Of a stretch of DNA of 64,000 nucleotides, positions 53,356-63,358 are shown piece by piece (position 1 is the stretch's first letter; each line of letters starts with the position of its first letter). The notes beneath the pieces are model-generated. The model had not been told where the DNA came from. It saw nothing but the letters and a program-made list of their open reading frames with translations, and made no database searches. The DNA is taken from positions 868,001 through 932,000 of the forward strand of contig NZ_OZ035533.1 in assembly GCF_964033635.1 (NCBI RefSeq). Direction: 5' to 3'. Position numbers and translations under genes: made by a program. This DNA is from Chitinophaga sp. MM2321. GTDB taxonomy: Bacteria > Bacteroidota > Bacteroidia > Chitinophagales > Chitinophagaceae.

Positions 53356-55722
53356 TTATTTCCTCAGTGTGCTTTCAAATAAAAGCAATATTCTTTTATA
53401 CTCGTCTGTCCAGCTGGCCGGTGTTGTAAAACCATGGTCTTCTACCGGGTATACTGCCAGTTCCCAGTTGTCTTTACCCAATTCAATCAGGCGTTGTGAT
53501 AAACGCACAATATCCTGGAAGTGTACATTGGTATCCACCATGCCATGACACATCAGCAGCTTGCCTTTCAGTCCATCTGCAAAATAGATGGGAGAAGAGC
53601 GGCGGTAAGCAATACTATCCGTAAATGGTTCATTCAGGATATTGCTGGTATAGCCATGGTTGTAATGTGCCCAATCAGTAACGGAGCGTAAAGCCGCACC
53701 GGAAGCAAATACACCGGGTGTTGTAAACATCCCCATCAATGTCATAAAGCCTCCGTAGCTGCCGCCGTATATACCAATCCGTTGGGCGTCCACCTGCAAT
53801 TTCTCTGCCAGGTATTTTGCGCCGTCCACTTCGTCCTCCAGATCTTTTCCTCCCATGTGACGATAGATGCCTGTTCGCCAGTTCCGGCCATAGCCGGCGC
53901 TGCCGCGGTAATCTATGTCCAGTACCGTATAGCCTTTGTCTGCTAACAGGTTGTGAAACATATACTCCCTGAAGTAGGTACTCCACCATTTATGTGCGTT
54001 CTGTAAATAGCCTGCGCCATGTACAAATATAACAGCCGCACCGTTGTTCTTTGCCGGGTCCGGGGTGTATAAACGTGCATATACCGGCTGCTGATCCCGG
54101 GCCGTGAATGTGATCACTTCCGGATCGCGCCAGTGATAGGAACGGAACTCATCCGACTGCGCCTGGTTGGTGATCTGTACTGGTTTTGCTCCCGCCTTGT
54201 TAGGCTGGAGGTACAGTTCCCAGGGTTTGTTGGAATAGGAATAACGGAAGGCGATCCATTTTTCATCTGGTGAAATGCTGACTTCATGCGCCCCCTGCAT
54301 CGTGGTAATTCTTTCTGCCTTACCACCGTTTACGCCTATACGATAAAATTGCTTTTCGCCCGGATGCACTTCATTCGTAACAAGATAGAAAAATTTCCGG
54401 TCATGTGATAATTGTGCTTCCTGTACTTCGTAATTCCCGCTGGTGAGTTGTTTGATGTGACCATCATTTACGTTAGCCGTATACAGGTGTGAATAGCCGC
54501 TGGCTTCAGATTGATACCAGCAGGTGTTTTCATCTATCCAGCCGATGTTGCCACCGCCCATACTCCAGCCAATACCGGGTCCGGCAATCCATGCTTCGTC
54601 CCGCTGCCGGTTCAATGTTTTTACTTTCCCCGTAACTGCATCCAGCAGTACAATCCAGCGGTCCTTGTTATCCTGTGAGCGGATGTCGGCAATCGCATGG
54701 GTACCCTGATCCGACCAGTACGGACCATTTACAATCACTTCCCTTATAACGGCACTGTCTTTTTTCGTATAGTCGGCTACGTAGTCCGGCTGATCTTTGA
54801 TACCGGGGAGGTCTGTGGTATTGATGGGTAACACCGTATCAAGCTGACGGTCATACACAAAGCTTTCGAAGCTGCCCTGCGGTGCGCCTACTTTATCACG
54901 GGAGGGAATATCTGTTGTAAAACCGGTGGCGGTTACAAATTCAGGAACGATGGTACTGCGTGCATCATCTGCTCCCTTGTAAAGGCGATAGGTAATGAAC
55001 CGGCCATCGGGGCTGATCTGTACATTTTGCAGCTTTTTATTCTGCAGATACAGGCTGCGTAATGATTTGGGATCATGCAGCTTGTTGAAGGCCGTAGCGG
55101 CGGCTGTTTTTGCTTTCTTGTCGCGAACAACTGCCATCAGTTCCAGCTGCTGTGCTTTCAGGAATTTTTCTTCCGCATTATCTTTGTCGCCAGAATCTGC
55201 CGGTGGTTTGTTACCGGTTGTGAAGTGACTGAGCTGCGTTGTCAGACCGGTAGTTTTGTCCCATCCATAGAGGTCGCGGTTATGCTGATACACGATTTGC
55301 TTACCGCCAAAACTGAATACCGGATCGGTTTCTGTGGCAGTAGTGTTGGTAACACGGGTTGTTTTACCGGTTTTTATCTCCAGTAAAAAAATATCTCCCT
55401 GGTAGCTGTACGTTAATAATGTTTTATCGGTATTATAAGTGCCACCAGCTTTTGCTGCGATCAGCGCGCGCTCTCCGGCGGCTGTTTTGACAGGTGTATG
55501 GTTATTGATGCCGGCAGCATACAGGGAGTCGGTCAGTTGTTTGTCCGGGTTCCAGTTGAAATACACGGTTTTGTTATCGGTACCCCAGTATACATTATCG
55601 GGGGAGGTTCCCATCCACCTGGGATCGCGCATGATCTTTTCCACAGTAAGCGGCCCGGTTTCCTGGGCATAGATACGGTTAGCTGATAAAAGAATAATGG
55701 CGGGCAATACCCATTTTCTCAT
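53356..55722 (-). CDS. S9-family serine peptidase (prolyl oligopeptidase / DPP-like), exported
   Basis: The 788-residue protein has a signal peptide (MRKWVLPAIILLSANRIYAQ). An N-terminal beta-propeller of about 520 residues carries WD-like segments such as VSISPDEKWIAFRYS. The C-terminal alpha/beta-hydrolase domain has Ser655 in GGSYGG, Asp730 in HGMVDTNVH and His763 in VEDHGF, a complete triad. It probably trims peptides in the periplasm; dipeptidyl- versus oligopeptidase activity is not decided by sequence. It is the only gene between glmS and the divergent phosphatase gene. Confidence 0.93.
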   Translation of the reverse strand: MRKWVLPAIILLSANRIYAQETGPLTVEKIMRDPRWMGTSPDNVYWGTDNKTVYFNWNPDKQLTDSLYAAGINNHTPVKTAAGERALIAAKAGGTYNTDKTLLTYSYQGDIFLLEIKTGKTTRVTNTTATETDPVFSFGGKQIVYQHNRDLYGWDKTTGLTTQLSHFTTGNKPPADSGDKDNAEEKFLKAQQLELMAVVRDKKAKTAAATAFNKLHDPKSLRSLYLQNKKLQNVQISPDGRFITYRLYKGADDARSTIVPEFVTATGFTTDIPSRDKVGAPQGSFESFVYDRQLDTVLPINTTDLPGIKDQPDYVADYTKKDSAVIREVIVNGPYWSDQGTHAIADIRSQDNKDRWIVLLDAVTGKVKTLNRQRDEAWIAGPGIGWSMGGGNIGWIDENTCWYQSEASGYSHLYTANVNDGHIKQLTSGNYEVQEAQLSHDRKFFYLVTNEVHPGEKQFYRIGVNGGKAERITTMQGAHEVSISPDEKWIAFRYSYSNKPWELYLQPNKAGAKPVQITNQAQSDEFRSYHWRDPEVITFTARDQQPVYARLYTPDPAKNNGAAVIFVHGAGYLQNAHKWWSTYFREYMFHNLLADKGYTVLDIDYRGSAGYGRNWRTGIYRHMGGKDLEDEVDGAKYLAEKLQVDAQRIGIYGGSYGGFMTLMGMFTTPGVFASGAALRSVTDWAHYNHGYTSNILNEPFTDSIAYRRSSPIYFADGLKGKLLMCHGMVDTNVHFQDIVRLSQRLIELGKDNWELAVYPVEDHGFTTPASWTDEYKRILLLFESTLRK

Positions 55723-55827
55723 AGCGGTTCGTTATTTTGTTGGGGAATAAATGTAACGGTTTAATCATAAATTGCCTTAAATTTTAGCTGGGCGTATTGC
55801 CCTCACCTTCCGCTTTAACATTGCCTT

Positions 55828-56361
55828 ATGCGCTTGTTGCCAATTTTATGCCTCCTGATCCTGTTTGCCGCTTGTAAGCCGCGGCCACGTGAACACCAGC
55901 AGGTAGCGGTTTCAGAAGATACAACTTTTCTTACCGGTACCTTTTACCTGGTAAGGCATGCAGAAAGAAATCCCGGGCCCGATTCTACGTTAACAGCCGC
56001 CGGTATGCGGCGGGCGGGCGCTTTATATCAGCTGCTCAAAGATTCCGGACTAAACAAGATCTATCTCACCCATTATACAAGAAGTATACAAACCGCTGAT
56101 AGCCTGCGTTTGCGGCTGCACCTCGATACCTGTTTCTACCGGGCCGATACCAGTGGGGAATCACTCATCTATGAAATTACCCGTCATGGCGACTGGGGCA
56201 AAAGGATCTTGGTGATTGGTCATAGCAATACGCTGGCGCCTATCATGCGCAGCCTGCGCGCCAAACCACCTGTAAATCCTGTGGGAGAGGACGAGTATGA
56301 TCGTTTATTTATCATCAGAAAAAATGCAGCAGGAACATCTTTAAAAGAGAGTTGTTATTAA
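55828..56361 (+). CDS. Histidine phosphatase superfamily lipoprotein
   Basis: The 177-residue product has a lipoprotein signal (lipobox LFAAC, Cys16). The phosphatase core has YLVRHAERNPGPDSTLT with the phospho-accepting His, ALYQLLKDSGLNKIYLTHYTRSIQTA with a second phosphate-pocket Arg, and VIGHSNT with the second catalytic His. Such exported phosphoglycerate-mutase-like proteins act on unknown phosphomonoesters. Its stop overlaps the end of mgtE by four bases in convergent orientation. Confidence 0.88.
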   Translation: MRLLPILCLLILFAACKPRPREHQQVAVSEDTTFLTGTFYLVRHAERNPGPDSTLTAAGMRRAGALYQLLKDSGLNKIYLTHYTRSIQTADSLRLRLHLDTCFYRADTSGESLIYEITRHGDWGKRILVIGHSNTLAPIMRSLRAKPPVNPVGEDEYDRLFIIRKNAAGTSLKESCY

Positions 56362-57740
56362 AGCAATATTCCTTTCATCAGCGTATATGCTACCGTAAAG
56401 TAGATCAGCAGCCCGGTTACATCCACGAGGGTGGCTACAAAAGGAGCGGATGACGTGGCCGGATCGGCGCCGAAACGTTTCAGGATAAGCGGAAGCATTG
56501 AGCCCGAAAGGGTGCCCCATAATACGACACCTATCAGTGAAATGCCTACCGTAGCGCCTATCAGCACGGAATGGTCGCCATAAGTATGAAAGAAAGAGTT
56601 CCACAGCAGGATACGGGTAAAGCCGATGGCTCCCAGCACACTGCCCAGCAATACACCGGAGATCAGCTCTCTGCGCATAACGCGCCACCAGTCGCTGATA
56701 GTGAGTTCTCCCAACGCCATGGCCTGTATAATCAGGGTAGATGCCTGTGAGCCACTGTTACCACCACTGGAAATGATCAGTGGAACAAACAACGCCAGCA
56801 CCACTGCCTTGGCTATTTCTTCTTCAAAAAATCCCATAGCCGTAGCTGTTAGCATCTCGCCGATAAACAGTACGATCAGCCAGCCGATACGTTTCTTCAC
56901 CAGTTTCAGCAGCGGCATATCCAGGTATGGTTCATCCAGGGCTTCGGTACCACCGATCTTCTGGATATCTTCTGTATGTTCTTCATTTGCGATCCACAAC
57001 ATATCGTCGATCGTTACAATACCGAGCAGGATGCCCTGGTCATCTGCTACGGGAAGGGCTACCCTGTTTTCCATCCGGAACACCTGGATCGCTTCTTCCT
57101 GGCCATCGTTGGCATGAAGCGATACAAAGCGGTCATCCATCAGGGTATGTACAACGGTATCCGGCGATACCAGCAGGAACTCGCGGATCCGGAAGTCATC
57201 GAGTAAATGTCCTTTTTCATCAATCACATAGATCACATCAATCGTCTCACTATCTTTTCCATGTTCGCGGATATAATCCAGTACTTCTTTTACCGTCCAT
57301 TGCTCTCTTACGGCAATGTATTCCGGTGTCATGATACGGCCTACACTATTTTCGGGGTAGCCGAGTAATGATAAGGTGATCCGTCGCTCTTCAGGGTCCA
57401 GCAGTCTTATCAGTTCTTTCACCGCCTCGCTGGGCAGTTCTTCCAGGAATGCCGTCCGGTCATCCGCCGGCAGCTCGTTCATCAGTTCTGCTACTTTAGC
57501 GGGAGATAATTCCTTGATAACATCTTCCTGCAAGGGGAAGTCCAGTATGCGGAAAGCCGCTGCCGCTCTGGTGATCGACAGGTGATTGATAATAATCCCC
57601 GCATCTTCGGGGAGATCGTGAATCAACTCAGCTATATCCGTAATTAACTGGTCGTCCAGGTATACTGACAGCTCACGGTAGTTTTTCTCTTTTGCCAGTA
57701 TGCTGAATTTCTCCAGTAAAGCTTCATTTTCCATGTACAT
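56358..57740 (-). CDS. mgtE: MgtE-family magnesium transporter
   Basis: The 460-residue protein has the N-terminal helical MgtE domain (about 30-130, with LSPAKVAELMNELPADDRTAFLEELP), a CBS pair (135-255) that senses Mg, and five hydrophobic segments at the C-terminus including SSGGNSGSQASTLIIQA near the pore. It conducts Mg2+ into the cytoplasm. Two ATGs, at 57740 and 57734, are equally possible; the difference is two residues. Bestrophin lies upstream on the same strand. Confidence 0.93.
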   Translation of the reverse strand: MYMENEALLEKFSILAKEKNYRELSVYLDDQLITDIAELIHDLPEDAGIIINHLSITRAAAAFRILDFPLQEDVIKELSPAKVAELMNELPADDRTAFLEELPSEAVKELIRLLDPEERRITLSLLGYPENSVGRIMTPEYIAVREQWTVKEVLDYIREHGKDSETIDVIYVIDEKGHLLDDFRIREFLLVSPDTVVHTLMDDRFVSLHANDGQEEAIQVFRMENRVALPVADDQGILLGIVTIDDMLWIANEEHTEDIQKIGGTEALDEPYLDMPLLKLVKKRIGWLIVLFIGEMLTATAMGFFEEEIAKAVVLALFVPLIISSGGNSGSQASTLIIQAMALGELTISDWWRVMRRELISGVLLGSVLGAIGFTRILLWNSFFHTYGDHSVLIGATVGISLIGVVLWGTLSGSMLPLILKRFGADPATSSAPFVATLVDVTGLLIYFTVAYTLMKGILL

Positions 57741-57789
57741 TGACTCTATGCGCGAAAATAAGTAAAATAGAACGCTGCCGGGACAGTTG

Positions 57790-58665
57790 TTATAATAATT
57801 CTGCTACATGCTGCCGGATATTGTTGCTGATCGTATCGAGCGGGAGGTCGTTGGCATCCGTTCCGAAAGGATTCTCAATTTCTTCTGCAATCAGCTCCAG
57901 GCTGGCCAGTACAAAAAAGATGAAGACGATCATCGGGATAATAAGATAGCCCACGCTGAATACATAACCGAAGGGCATCGACATCACATAAAAGAAAATA
58001 AATTTTTTAATGAACACACTATAGGAGAAGGGAATAGGTGTATTTCTGATGCGCTCACAGGCGCCGCATATTTCTGTGAATGACTGCAACTCGGTATTGA
58101 GCATAATCAGCTGGTCACCCGTCAGCTGCCCGTCGCGGTGCAGTTCCATGGTTTTGCTTATCAGTTGCTGTGCCAGCTGATTGGGTACATGGTTGGAGAG
58201 GTTGGTGTGTTGTGGGGCGCCTGGTACGGCTTCCATCTCTTCGGGGAGATGTGTTTTGCGGAGATGGTTTTTCAGGCTGAAGGCATAATTGGGGATCATT
58301 GCTTTGAAAAAGGCCCTGGCAGCGGTATTTTCTACCGGCAGCATTGCCTGCAGTTTGATGGCCAGATTGCGGCTGCTGTTGACCAGCGTGCCCCATTGCC
58401 GCCGCCCTTCCCACCAGCGGTCGTAGGCGGTATTGGTGCGGAACACCAGCAGCAATGATATTACAAAACCCAGGAGGCCATGCATCAGCGAGATGTTCTT
58501 TAACTCATTGTTGGCCGACAGCTTCCATACTTCCAGTTCCAGCCAGGCAATAAGACCGGAGTAGACGGATAAGGCAATAAACATGGGAAATAGTTTTCTG
58601 ACCGTATCCGCCTTATGGATCCGGAAGATGAATGTAAACCACTCCTTCGGGTTATAATTGATCAT
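57790..58665 (-). CDS. Bestrophin-family anion channel protein
   Basis: From the ATG at 58665 the protein has 291 residues. It shows the bestrophin block VFRTNTAYDRWWEGRRQWGTLVN, two paired hydrophobic regions, and the C-terminal signature EEIENPFGTDANDLPLD that forms part of the pore-facing cytosolic part. Bacterial members form pentameric channels. The gene is 49 bases from mgtE on the same strand, so the two could share a transcript. A TTG nine bases upstream is less likely as the start. Confidence 0.9.
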   Translation of the reverse strand: MINYNPKEWFTFIFRIHKADTVRKLFPMFIALSVYSGLIAWLELEVWKLSANNELKNISLMHGLLGFVISLLLVFRTNTAYDRWWEGRRQWGTLVNSSRNLAIKLQAMLPVENTAARAFFKAMIPNYAFSLKNHLRKTHLPEEMEAVPGAPQHTNLSNHVPNQLAQQLISKTMELHRDGQLTGDQLIMLNTELQSFTEICGACERIRNTPIPFSYSVFIKKFIFFYVMSMPFGYVFSVGYLIIPMIVFIFFVLASLELIAEEIENPFGTDANDLPLDTISNNIRQHVAELL

Positions 58666-58788
58666 ACTTGACAAATTAAAAGGGCAAAAGAATCCTTATC
58701 GGGCCGCAAACCTAAATTTTTTATGCAGGATTTTGATAACTTCCTGCTTTAAGTTTACTTTACGTCTTCTTTTATTTGAATTAGAGTT

Positions 58789-59190
58789 ATGATTAAGCCG
58801 TACTTGTATATTGATAAGTCTAAGGGAAAGGGCAGGGGAGTCTACACAAAAGAAAAGATTCCTGCCGGAACAAGAATTGAAACTTCACCGGTGCTTGTAC
58901 TCTCTTACGACGACACAGAAATAGTGGATAAAACAAAACTCCACAATTACATTTTCCTCTGGGGTGTAAGAGAAACCCGTTCCTGTGTAGCACTGGGCTT
59001 TTGCTCCATCTACAACCATGACTACGATCCCAATTGCGAGTATGAGATGGATTTTGAGGCTGATACCATGAGCATCATTACCCGTCGTGATATTAAGAAA
59101 GGCGAGGAGCTTTTCATTAACTACAACGGTGAAGTGGACAATACCTCTCCTGTGTGGTTCGATACCAAACGCAAACAAATTGCTAAATAG
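58789..59190 (+). CDS. SET-domain protein (lysine methyltransferase-like)
   Basis: The 133-residue protein is almost only a SET domain. It shows GKGRGVYTKEKIPAGTRIE, then the SAM-site NHDYDPNCEY, and EELFINYNGE with the active-site Tyr. Bacterial SET proteins are thinner on substrates than eukaryotic ones; some methylate host or ribosomal proteins. No target is visible here. It stands alone between a bestrophin gene and a type B repeat that starts one base after its stop. Confidence 0.9.
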   Translation: MIKPYLYIDKSKGKGRGVYTKEKIPAGTRIETSPVLVLSYDDTEIVDKTKLHNYIFLWGVRETRSCVALGFCSIYNHDYDPNCEYEMDFEADTMSIITRRDIKKGEELFINYNGEVDNTSPVWFDTKRKQIAK

Positions 59191-59468
59191 ACCAGGATTA
59201 TAAAGATTTAAAAGATTAACCTGATGGGTGTAGATGATAAGTGTTGTCATTTGTACTCGTCAGGTTTGTCTTTTAAAATCAATTGAATCCTGGTTCCTTT
59301 TTCGAATATTGTATAAGTGCTTATATAATATAAAAAATCTACACCCATCAGGTTAATCTTTTAAATCCTTATAATCCTGGTCTTTTTCATTAATATTGTA
59401 TAAGTACTTATATAAAATAAAAAACTGCACCCATCCGGGTAATCTTTTAATATCCATTTAATCCTGGT
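59191..59468. repeat. Long inverted repeat, type B, with one left arm and three right arms
   Basis: The left arm 59191-59235 pairs with 59338-59382 over 45 bases with one G-T mismatch. Two further diverged copies of the right arm lie at about 59260-59294 and 59434-59468, each ending in AATCCTGGT. The spacer before each of the last two copies contains a TATAAGTGCTTATA or TATAAGTACTTATA palindrome. The last copy ends two bases before the MarR ATG. Confidence 0.9.
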
Positions 59469-59470
59469 CT

Positions 59471-59950
59471 ATGTCGTTCTATCCCGCTTTAGGTTATCTC
59501 GTTTTTGGCAGCCGGTTGCGCAGGCTGAGTGAATACTTCCTGATGGAAGTAAATAAGGTATACGAACAGGCTGGTATTCCTTTTGATGCCAGCTGGTTTC
59601 CGGTGTTTTACCTGCTCTCGCAGCAACAGCCCATGCCCATGATCGATATTGCCGGTCAGCTTGAAATTTCCCACTCTGCAGTGAGTCAGATGGTGACCAG
59701 CCTGAAGAAAAAAGGACTGGTGAAAACCACTCCCTGCAAGGAAGACGGACGCCGGCAGCTGGTCGCTTTTTCAAAAAAAGGAGAGGAGCTGCTGCTACAG
59801 ATCCAGCCTATCTGGGAAGCCATTTCTACCGCCATGAATGAACTGGCCATGGAAAACAAACAAAGCCGGCAGGTATTGGCAGCTATCGCGCAGATTGAAC
59901 AATCTGTACAACAAAAGCCTTTATCTGAAAGGATCAGCAAACAATTATAA
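59471..59950 (+). CDS. MarR-family transcriptional regulator
   Basis: The 159-residue protein has a winged-helix domain of about residues 50-115. The recognition helix region is ISHSAVSQMVTSLKKKGLV and the wing is KTTPCKEDGRRQLVAFS. Dimer helices flank it. It directly precedes hutH (42 bases), so control of histidine degradation is plausible, although classical hut repressors are HutC (GntR type). No clear palindromic operator is seen between the two genes. Its own promoter region is wholly made of type B repeat. Confidence 0.88.
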   Translation: MSFYPALGYLVFGSRLRRLSEYFLMEVNKVYEQAGIPFDASWFPVFYLLSQQQPMPMIDIAGQLEISHSAVSQMVTSLKKKGLVKTTPCKEDGRRQLVAFSKKGEELLLQIQPIWEAISTAMNELAMENKQSRQVLAAIAQIEQSVQQKPLSERISKQL

Positions 59951-59992
59951 ATCATCATACACCAAACAATTTTAAAAATAAATCATCCTGTC

Positions 59993-61561
59993 ATGAGTGA
60001 TATTTTTAAATACGGTACAGACCAGTTGACCGTTGGCAAAGTGATCGACATTGCCGCAGGAAAGGTGAAGGGAATCCTGTCACCCGACGTTATTACACGT
60101 GTACAAACCAGTTCTGGTTATGTGCAGACAATCGTAGCACAGCATACCACGGTATACGGTATCAACACCGGGTTTGGTCCGTTATGCGATACCAAGATTT
60201 CGGAAGAAGATACCCGCGCTTTGCAATATAATATTCTGCAAAGCCACAGCGTAGGCGTGGGTGCACCTATCCCCGAAGAAATTGCCCGCTTTATGCTGAT
60301 CACCAAAGTACATGCATTGGCGCAGGGTTATTCGGGTGTTGCATTGGCCACACTGGAACGGATCATGTGGCATATCGAAAACCGTGTCACGGCACTGGTG
60401 CCGGAGAAAGGCTCTGTGGGCGCTTCTGGTGACCTCGCGCCTTTGGCGCACCTCTTTCTACCTCTCATCGGTTTAGGCCAGGTATGGTATAAGGGAGCCG
60501 TAACGGAGATGTCTGCCGTGCTGCAACAGGAAGGTATGGAACCGGTGGTGCTTGGCCCCAAGGAAGGACTTGCACTGATCAACGGTACACAGTTTATCCT
60601 CTCTTTCGCCGTAAAAGCAGTACAACGCCTGTACAACGCACTGGAAGCCGCTGACATCATCGGCGCACTATCTCTCGAAGGACTGATGGGCACCGCCAAA
60701 CCATTTGATCCGCGCCTGCATGCTATCCGCCCGTTTCCCGGCAGCCAGCTGGTGGCACACCGCCTCAAAACAATGCTGGATCATTCAGAGATCATGTCTT
60801 CACATGTTGACTGTGGCCGCGTGCAGGACCCTTACTCTCTCCGCTGTATGCCACAGGTACACGGCGCTTCCCGTACTGCATGGCAACACCTGCAGGAATT
60901 GACGACCATCGAACTGAATGCCGTAACGGATAATCCTATCATCTTCAGCGCCACCGATACCATCAGTGGTGGCAACTTCCACGGTCAGCCCTTGGCGCTG
61001 CCGCTGGATTACGCCACGGTAGCCGCCGCCGAACTGGGTAATATCTCCGACAGGCGTTGTTATATGATGATAGAAGGAAGATACGGGCTACCTAAATTAC
61101 TGATCCAGGATGCCGGTCTGAACTCCGGCTTCATGATCCCGCAGTATACCACCGCGGCATTGGTCACAGAAAATAAAACGCTCTGTTTTCCTGCCAGCGC
61201 GGACAGTGTGCCTACTTCACTGGGCCAGGAAGACCATGTGTCTATGGGTTCTATCAGTGGCCGTAAGTTGAACCAGGTGATCGGCAACCTGGAATATATA
61301 TTGGCTATAGAACTGTTGTATGCCGCGCAGGCAGTGGATTTCCGCCGCCCGCTGAAATCCGGTCCCGTACTGGAAGCCGTGCATCAATATGCCCGCAGGA
61401 AAGTTTCCTTCGCCACAAAAGACCGCATCTTCGCATATGATATCGCCGCCTTACACCACATCATCACCGATCAATCACTCGTGCGCGTAGCCAATGAAGC
61501 CGCCGCCCGGCATCAATTACCTTTAAACGGACTTTATCATGACCAGTTTGGACTTTATTAA
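59993..61561 (+). CDS. hutH: Histidine ammonia-lyase
   Basis: The 522-residue enzyme converts histidine to urocanate. The electrophilic MIO cofactor forms from Ala144-Ser145-Gly146 in [12 protein letters not shown]. The Tyr/Asn-rich segment [10 protein letters not shown] near the N-terminus and the QEDHVSMG segment further on are catalytic. Length is normal. The stop overlaps the hutU start by 23 bases, so the two are translationally coupled. Confidence 0.97.
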   Translation: MSDIFKYGTDQLTVGKVIDIAAGKVKGILSPDVITRVQTSSGYVQTIVAQHTTVYGINTGFGPLCDTKISEEDTRALQYNILQSHSVGVGAPIPEEIARFMLITKVHALAQGYSGVALATLERIMWHIENRVTALVPEKGSVGASGDLAPLAHLFLPLIGLGQVWYKGAVTEMSAVLQQEGMEPVVLGPKEGLALINGTQFILSFAVKAVQRLYNALEAADIIGALSLEGLMGTAKPFDPRLHAIRPFPGSQLVAHRLKTMLDHSEIMSSHVDCGRVQDPYSLRCMPQVHGASRTAWQHLQELTTIELNAVTDNPIIFSATDTISGGNFHGQPLALPLDYATVAAAELGNISDRRCYMMIEGRYGLPKLLIQDAGLNSGFMIPQYTTAALVTENKTLCFPASADSVPTSLGQEDHVSMGSISGRKLNQVIGNLEYILAIELLYAAQAVDFRRPLKSGPVLEAVHQYARRKVSFATKDRIFAYDIAALHHIITDQSLVRVANEAAARHQLPLNGLYHDQFGLY

Positions 61562-63209
61562 AACATACGCGGCACACCCGCATTATAAAGCGCCACGCGG
61601 CACTGTCCTCCATGCTAAATCATGGCAAACAGAAGCTCCCTTGCGCATGCTGCTCAACAACCTGGATGATGAAGTAGCGGAGAACCCGGATGAACTGGTG
61701 GTATATGGTGGTATTGGTCAGGCTGCTCGCAACCGCGAGTCATTGCAAAAGATCATCGCCATATTACTGGAGTTGGATGAAGACCATTCACTGCTGGTGC
61801 AGTCCGGCAAGCCGGTAGGTATTGTGCGCACGCATCCGCAGGCGCCGCGCGTGATGCTGGCCAACAGCAACCTGGTTCCGAAGTGGGCCACCTGGGAGCA
61901 CTTCAATGAATTGCGCGCCAAAGGATTAATGATGTATGGACAAATGACTGCCGGCAGCTGGATTTATATCGGTACACAAGGCATCCTGCAAGGGACCTAC
62001 GAAACCTTTATGGAATGCGGCCGCCAGCATTTTGATGGCAACCTCACAGGTAAGCTGATCGTTACAGCAGGAATCGGCGGTATGGGTGGTGCACAACCGC
62101 TGGCGGCTACCATGGCCGGCGCGGTGATGCTGGCGGCAGACATAGATCCTACCCGTATTCAGAAACGCATCGATACCCGGTATATCGACCGCATGACCCA
62201 TTCCTACGAAGAAGCCATTGGCTGGGTAAAAGCAGCACAGGCAAAAGGAGAAGCGTTGTCTGTGGGGCTGGTAAGTGATGCAGGCGACCTGCTGGAACGT
62301 ATGCTGAAAGATAATCTCATCCCGGACATTCTCACTGATCAAACATCCGCACACGATCCTGTGAACGGTTATGTACCCAATGGGTTATCGCTACAAGCCG
62401 CACTGGATCTGCGTAAAAGCGATCCTGTACAATACCGGCAGTTGTCGCTGAAAAGTATGGCGCGTCACGTAGGCTTCATGCTGGCGATGCAACAAAAAGG
62501 CGCCGTTACTTTCGACTATGGCAACAACCTGCGCGAATTTGCAAAAGAAGGCGGAGAGCCGGATGCATTTAACTTCCCAGGGTTTACACCGGCGTATATC
62601 CGCCCGCTGTTTTGCGAAGGGAAAGGGCCATTCCGTTGGGTGGCGTTGTCCGGCGATCCGGAAGATATTTATACAACTGACCGTGCATTGATGGAAGCAT
62701 TTCCTGAAAATACACACCTGATCAACTGGTTGAAACAGGCGCAGGAAAAAGTGGCTTTCCAGGGATTGCCTGCCCGCATCTGCTGGCTGGGTATGGGCGA
62801 GCGGGAAAAGGCGGGGCTGATCTTCAACGAACTGGTGAGAACAGGAAAAGTGAAAGCGCCTATAGTTATAGGTCGTGATCACCTGGACTGTGGCTCTGTG
62901 GCTTCTCCTAATCGTGAAACAGAATCCATGAAAGACGGTTCCGATGCCGTAAGCGATTGGCCGCTGCTCAATCTCATGGCTAATACCGGCGGTGGCGCTA
63001 CCTGGGTATCTTTCCATCATGGTGGTGGTGTAGGTATGGGCTATTCGCAGCATGCCGGCATGGTGGTATTGGCAGATGGCACGGATCGTGCTGCTACCTG
63101 TTTAAGCCGCGTGCTTTTCAACGACCCCGCAATGGGCATTTTCCGCCATGCCGATGCCGGCTACGAAAAGGCGCAGGAATGGGCAAACAGGTTTGGATTA
63201 AATATTTAG
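61539..63209 (+). CDS. hutU: Urocanate hydratase
   Basis: The 556-residue enzyme adds water to urocanate, giving imidazolone propionate. It shows the NAD-binding [30 protein letters not shown], and the C-terminal [16 protein letters not shown] with the Cys near the active site. Length is normal. The ATG at 61539 lies inside hutH. The stop TAG falls in the first unit of a type A repeat (ATTTAGGGATTT). Confidence 0.97.
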   Translation: MTSLDFIKTYAAHPHYKAPRGTVLHAKSWQTEAPLRMLLNNLDDEVAENPDELVVYGGIGQAARNRESLQKIIAILLELDEDHSLLVQSGKPVGIVRTHPQAPRVMLANSNLVPKWATWEHFNELRAKGLMMYGQMTAGSWIYIGTQGILQGTYETFMECGRQHFDGNLTGKLIVTAGIGGMGGAQPLAATMAGAVMLAADIDPTRIQKRIDTRYIDRMTHSYEEAIGWVKAAQAKGEALSVGLVSDAGDLLERMLKDNLIPDILTDQTSAHDPVNGYVPNGLSLQAALDLRKSDPVQYRQLSLKSMARHVGFMLAMQQKGAVTFDYGNNLREFAKEGGEPDAFNFPGFTPAYIRPLFCEGKGPFRWVALSGDPEDIYTTDRALMEAFPENTHLINWLKQAQEKVAFQGLPARICWLGMGEREKAGLIFNELVRTGKVKAPIVIGRDHLDCGSVASPNRETESMKDGSDAVSDWPLLNLMANTGGGATWVSFHHGGGVGMGYSQHAGMVVLADGTDRAATCLSRVLFNDPAMGIFRHADAGYEKAQEWANRFGLNI

Positions 63210-63218
63210 GGATTTTTT

Positions 63219-63322
63219 GATTTACGTATTTAGGAATTTATAAATGCAGCGGAGATATAGTTTTTTATTTTGTATCAAAAGTTGATCTCCGCTGCATTTA
63301 TAAATTCCTAAATACGTAAATC
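63219..63322. repeat. Long inverted repeat, type A, perfect 38-bp stem
   Basis: Positions 63219-63256 are the exact reverse complement of 63285-63322, with a 28-base A/T-rich loop. Compared with 3057 it has ACGTATTT for ACGAATTT and TTATAAATG for TTGAAATG, changed in both arms. It lies inside the hut operon between hutU and hutI. Confidence 0.95.
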
Positions 63323-63358
63323 TCTAAATTCCAAAATCACCATTAATAAGAAGCAACC

